DNA from: an uncultured bacterium
Lineage (GTDB): Bacteria; Bacillota; Clostridia; Lachnospirales; Lachnospiraceae
DNA: 64,000 nucleotides
Assembly: GCA_947381965.1 (NCBI GenBank)
Contig: CANCXX010000002.1
Span: forward strand, 62,001 to 126,000
Reading direction: 5' to 3'
Shown: positions 61,543-64,000 of the stretch, in pieces
Layout: every line of letters begins with the position of its first letter
How positions within the stretch are numbered: position 1 is the first letter of the stretch
Notes under the pieces: generated by a model
What the model was told of the DNA's origin: nothing
The model's database searches: none
Seen by the model: the letters and a program-made list of their open reading frames with translations, nothing else
Program-made: the position numbers and the translations under genes

Positions 61543-62688
61543 ATGATAACAAATGATATTCTCTACATTGGTGTAAATGACAGAGATATCGACCTTTTTG
61601 AGGGTCAGTATCCGGTTCCTGACGGTATTGCCTATAATTCCTATGTGATTATGGATGAAAAAATAGCCGTGATGGATACTGTTGACAAACGGAAACAGGA
61701 AGATTACCTGGCAAATCTGGAACATGCCTTAGGAGGCAGATGTCCTGATTATCTGGTAGTGTCCCATGTGGAGCCGGATCATGCTTCCAGCGTGAGGGCT
61801 TTTCTTGATAAATATCCTTCTGCACAGCTGGTAGGCAATGTCAAGACCTTTCAAATGCTTTCCCAGTATTTTGACTTAAACCTTGCGTCGGCGCTGACGG
61901 TCAAAGAAGGGGATACTCTCTGTCTTGGACGCCACCAGCTTCATTTCCTTATGACGCCTATGGTTCACTGGCCGGAGGTTATGTTTACCTACGATAGCAC
62001 GGACAAGGTTCTGTTTAGTGCAGATGCTTTTGGCAAATTCGGCGCTTTGGACGCAGACCAGGACTGGGATTGTGAGGCCAGAAGATATTACTTTAACATT
62101 GTAGGGAAATTTGGGATGCCTGTCCAGACAGTCCTGAAAAAGGCGGCCGCCCTGGATATTCGGATTATCTGTCCTTTGCATGGTCCCATTTTAAAAGAAA
62201 ACCTAAGCCATTATCTGGAAAAGTACAATATCTGGAGCAGCTATGAACCGGAAACCGAAGGGGTTTTCATTGCCTATGCCTCTCTTCACGGCAACACTGC
62301 ACAGGCGGCAAGGAAGCTGGCGCTTATTTTGGAGGAAAAGGGCTGTCCAGGCGTAACCGTAACAGACCTGGCAAGAGACGATATGTCAGAGGCCCTGGAA
62401 GACGCCTTCCGTTATGGAAAGATCGTTTTCGCCGCATCTTCTTACAACGGCGGTGTTATGCCGTTTATGGAAGACTTTCTTCACCACCTGAAGGGAAAGA
62501 ACTTTCAGAAACGGACAGTGGCTTTTATAGAAAATGGTTCCTGGGCGCCCTCCGCCAAAAAAACAATGACGGACATTCTCTCCCAGATGAACAATATCAC
62601 CATCTTAGACAGCTCTGTCACCATACGCGGTGCCATGAAGGAGGATACGATTAAAGAACTGGAAGCTTTGGCGGACAGCCTGTTATAG
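61543..62688 (+). CDS. fprA: FprA-family A-type flavoprotein (flavodiiron protein)
   Basis: A 381-aa two-domain enzyme that reduces oxygen or nitric oxide to protect anaerobes. The N-terminal metallo-beta-lactamase domain carries the diiron motif HVEPDHAS near residue 82, further ligands in VHWPEVMF and SADAFGKFGALD, and His in CPLHGPIL. The C-terminal flavodoxin domain (about 245-380) starts with the FMN loop IAYASLHGNTAQAA. Short form without a rubredoxin domain, so electrons come from a separate carrier. GGAGG precedes the ATG. It stands alone behind its own promoter. Confidence 0.96.
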   Translation: MITNDILYIGVNDRDIDLFEGQYPVPDGIAYNSYVIMDEKIAVMDTVDKRKQEDYLANLEHALGGRCPDYLVVSHVEPDHASSVRAFLDKYPSAQLVGNVKTFQMLSQYFDLNLASALTVKEGDTLCLGRHQLHFLMTPMVHWPEVMFTYDSTDKVLFSADAFGKFGALDADQDWDCEARRYYFNIVGKFGMPVQTVLKKAAALDIRIICPLHGPILKENLSHYLEKYNIWSSYEPETEGVFIAYASLHGNTAQAARKLALILEEKGCPGVTVTDLARDDMSEALEDAFRYGKIVFAASSYNGGVMPFMEDFLHHLKGKNFQKRTVAFIENGSWAPSAKKTMTDILSQMNNITILDSSVTIRGAMKEDTIKELEALADSLL

Positions 62689-62761
62689 ACGGCAGTATTA
62701 ATTTGTTTTTCCATAAAGCAGTCCTGCACATATCACGCCTGTCCGGAGTCCATTTTTCCGG

Positions 62762-62805
62762 CAGGCTGTAACAGGCCGAAAAGGTTTTATGCCTGTTACA
62801 GCCTG
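62762..62805. terminator. Strong hairpin between fprA and the PepSY gene
   Basis: CAGGCTGTAACAGGC (62762-62776) and GCCTGTTACAGCCTG (62791-62805) pair perfectly over 15 bp, extended inside by AAAA/TTTT. No T-run follows on either strand, so it may terminate both convergent genes only weakly or block RNA decay. Confidence 0.6.
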
Positions 62806-62831
62806 AACCTTGTCTATAAAGATTTACCCAT

Positions 62832-63638
62832 TTAATCTTTATCCGCTTCCGCCTTCAGTATTTCGCCGCTTACCGCATGGATTTCATAGTCATACTCCAT
62901 CTGTCCCATCACAAATTCCACTTCGTAAACCATAACGCCATCGTCTTCATCCAATTTTACCTTTTTCCTTGTTACCTCCGTTTCTTTAAGTCCTGCATGG
63001 TTTAAGGCTTCTTCCCATGCTGCCTCCTCCCCAATATAGGTACTTCCTTCCATATGGCTATGATTATTATGATAGTTATGGATATTAATTGTGTCCATGC
63101 TTTTTTCCAGCACGGTTCCCAGGTAAAGGTCCATTTCATATTCGTATTCTGTGTTTCCTATCATAAATTCGACTTTATAATGCTCTGCACGGCCATCCTC
63201 ATAACCAATAAAGCAGCTTATATAAGAGGTGTCGCTTTCTTTTACCCCTGCGTCTGTAAGAGCTGCTTCTTTTGCCGCATCTTCCCCTATATAATCCGCG
63301 CCGTCCATCGGGGACGCTGTCCCGGCTGCATCATTATCCATCTGAGATAATGTACTGCCTTTTACTGCATCTGCCAGTTCATCTGAAGCGTCATCACCTG
63401 CAGGAAGAACCTCCGTGCCTTCTCCCTCTATACCGTTCCCGGCAGATTCTTCTTCCCTTTGCTGCTGCACATCTGAAACTGCCTCTGCAGAAGGTACACT
63501 TTCCGGCCTGCCATCCGAACCTGTGTTTTTACTTACCAGGCCAAAGGCCGCAAAGCCCAGCAAAAAGGCTGCGACAGCTACAACTGGCAGCATAAGTTGT
63601 GCTTTTTTCCCCTTAGCGGGTGTTTCTTTTTCTGACAT
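62832..63638 (-). CDS. Membrane-anchored protein with two PepSY domains
   Basis: 268 aa: a basic start (SEKETPAKGKKAQ), one membrane helix (about 15-36, LMLPVVAVAAFLLGFAAFGL), then a long acidic and Ser/Glu-rich linker (about 37-110). Two PepSY units follow at about 113-180 and 200-268. Each starts with YIGEDAAKEAAL or YIGEEAAWEEAL and ends with a YEYEMDL or YDYEIHA strand. PepSY domains act as protease inhibitors or extracytoplasmic sensors. A short His-rich segment (HNYHNNHSH) joins the two. The start at 63638 follows AAAGGAG. No peptidase gene adjoins it. Confidence 0.88.
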   Translation of the reverse strand: MSEKETPAKGKKAQLMLPVVAVAAFLLGFAAFGLVSKNTGSDGRPESVPSAEAVSDVQQQREEESAGNGIEGEGTEVLPAGDDASDELADAVKGSTLSQMDNDAAGTASPMDGADYIGEDAAKEAALTDAGVKESDTSYISCFIGYEDGRAEHYKVEFMIGNTEYEYEMDLYLGTVLEKSMDTINIHNYHNNHSHMEGSTYIGEEAAWEEALNHAGLKETEVTRKKVKLDEDDGVMVYEVEFVMGQMEYDYEIHAVSGEILKAEADKD

Positions 63639-63783
63639 ACTTTTGATACTCCTTTCTATATCTGGCCCCTGCAAAATAAGTTTTTTGACTTGTGTTCCTT
63701 TTCTTTTTGCAGGGATCCTGTCAGATAAGTTTATGTCTGATTATTATATACCATTTTCCTTTTTTGTCACACCCCTTTATTCC

Positions 63784-63958
63784 AGAGCATATCTGAAAAA
63801 TGCTTTCTGTCAGACGTGCGACACAGTTTGTGGGAGATTTGTGCCAAATAAAGGGTCCATAGCGGGCTATGTTACCTGAATTTGGTGCAAATATCACGCA
63901 AATGTGGGACGTGGTTTTCCGCGTATAGACAGCTGGAATGATTTTTTAAGCACGCTCT
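63784..63958. repeat. Palindromic dispersed element, copy 3 (full)
   Basis: AGAGCATATCTGAAAAATG at the left and ATTTTTTAAGCACGCTCT at the right, with the interior closely matching the 5334-5495 copy (shared TTTGTGGGAGATTTGTGCCA and CATAGCGGGCTATG). The ends have drifted from each other more than in copy 1. The rest of 63639-64000 has no gene that I can support. Confidence 0.82.
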
Positions 63959-64000
63959 TGGAAAATATAAGACATATATTTGTCCTCCCTGTCAGGAAAG

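Noticed and set aside
63415..63879. 154-codon plus frame antisense to the PepSY gene
   Set aside because: It mirrors the PepSY coding strand and then runs into the dispersed repeat; no SD.

Overview
The window reads as chromosomal DNA of a spore-forming, anaerobic, low-to-mid G+C Firmicute, most likely a Lachnospiraceae (Blautia/Clostridium XIVa type). Supporting genes are an alpha/beta-type SASP, all five core spoVA genes, AddA/AddB in place of RecBCD, an FprA-type flavodiiron protein, group I and group II ECF vitamin transporters, and several small families that I know mainly from this group (DUF6062, DUF6106, DUF5685). There are no rRNA or tRNA genes, no CRISPR array and no prophage. Almost everything is ordinary core genome. 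The unusual material lies between the genes.

Layout. 0.3-7.7 kb: a lone ECF S component, SASP, greA, a CBS-pair protein, a DJ-1/PfpI protein, a CYTH protein, malQ, thiT under a TPP riboswitch, and a membrane-anchored NERD protein. 8-13 kb: an operon of MarR regulator, two half-ABC exporters and a cysteine hydrolase. 13-18 kb: TraX-like protein, an S component, and a complete ECF transporter (UPF0397 S component, double ATPase, EcfT). 18-28 kb: addB-addA, a HAD-IIA phosphatase and aminopeptidase P. 28-41 kb: the spoVA genes, split into four transcription units, with a GH31 glucosidase, an EamA transporter, a shikimate-kinase-like enzyme, RidA, an EEP-family hydrolase and an SGNH/MBOAT acylation pair between them. 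41-52 kb: DUF6062, TetR, an acidic membrane-anchored protein, a MocR regulator, glnS, a GGDEF-EAL protein, guaB and DUF6106. 52-58 kb: two-component system plus MacB-like ABC exporter. 58-64 kb: J-domain/DUF5685/zinc-ribbon operon, two tiny genes missed by length cut-offs, fprA and a double PepSY protein.

Four families of non-coding repeat stand out. (1) A structured element of about 120 bp (three full copies, one deleted) fills the gap between the stop codon of one gene and the Shine-Dalgarno of the next in four operons. It always has the same orientation and always ends 17-22 nt before the start codon. Its stems are kept although their sequences differ. (2) A palindromic element with AGAGCGTGTTTGAAA ends occurs three times. 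(3) A 215-bp MITE-like element has 11-bp target duplications and sits exactly at the guaB stop codon. (4) A 146-bp element has 14-bp terminal inverted repeats. A further long hairpin joins a 40-aa gene to the fprA promoter.

The two biological leads I rate highest are the stop-to-SD structured repeat family and the DUF5685 protein. The latter shows a pair of aspartate-rich motifs resembling those of squalene/phytoene-synthase-type enzymes and is cotranscribed with a J-domain protein. Start codons were moved inward wherever a clear Shine-Dalgarno preceded an internal ATG. All functional calls come from reading the sequence; no database search was run.
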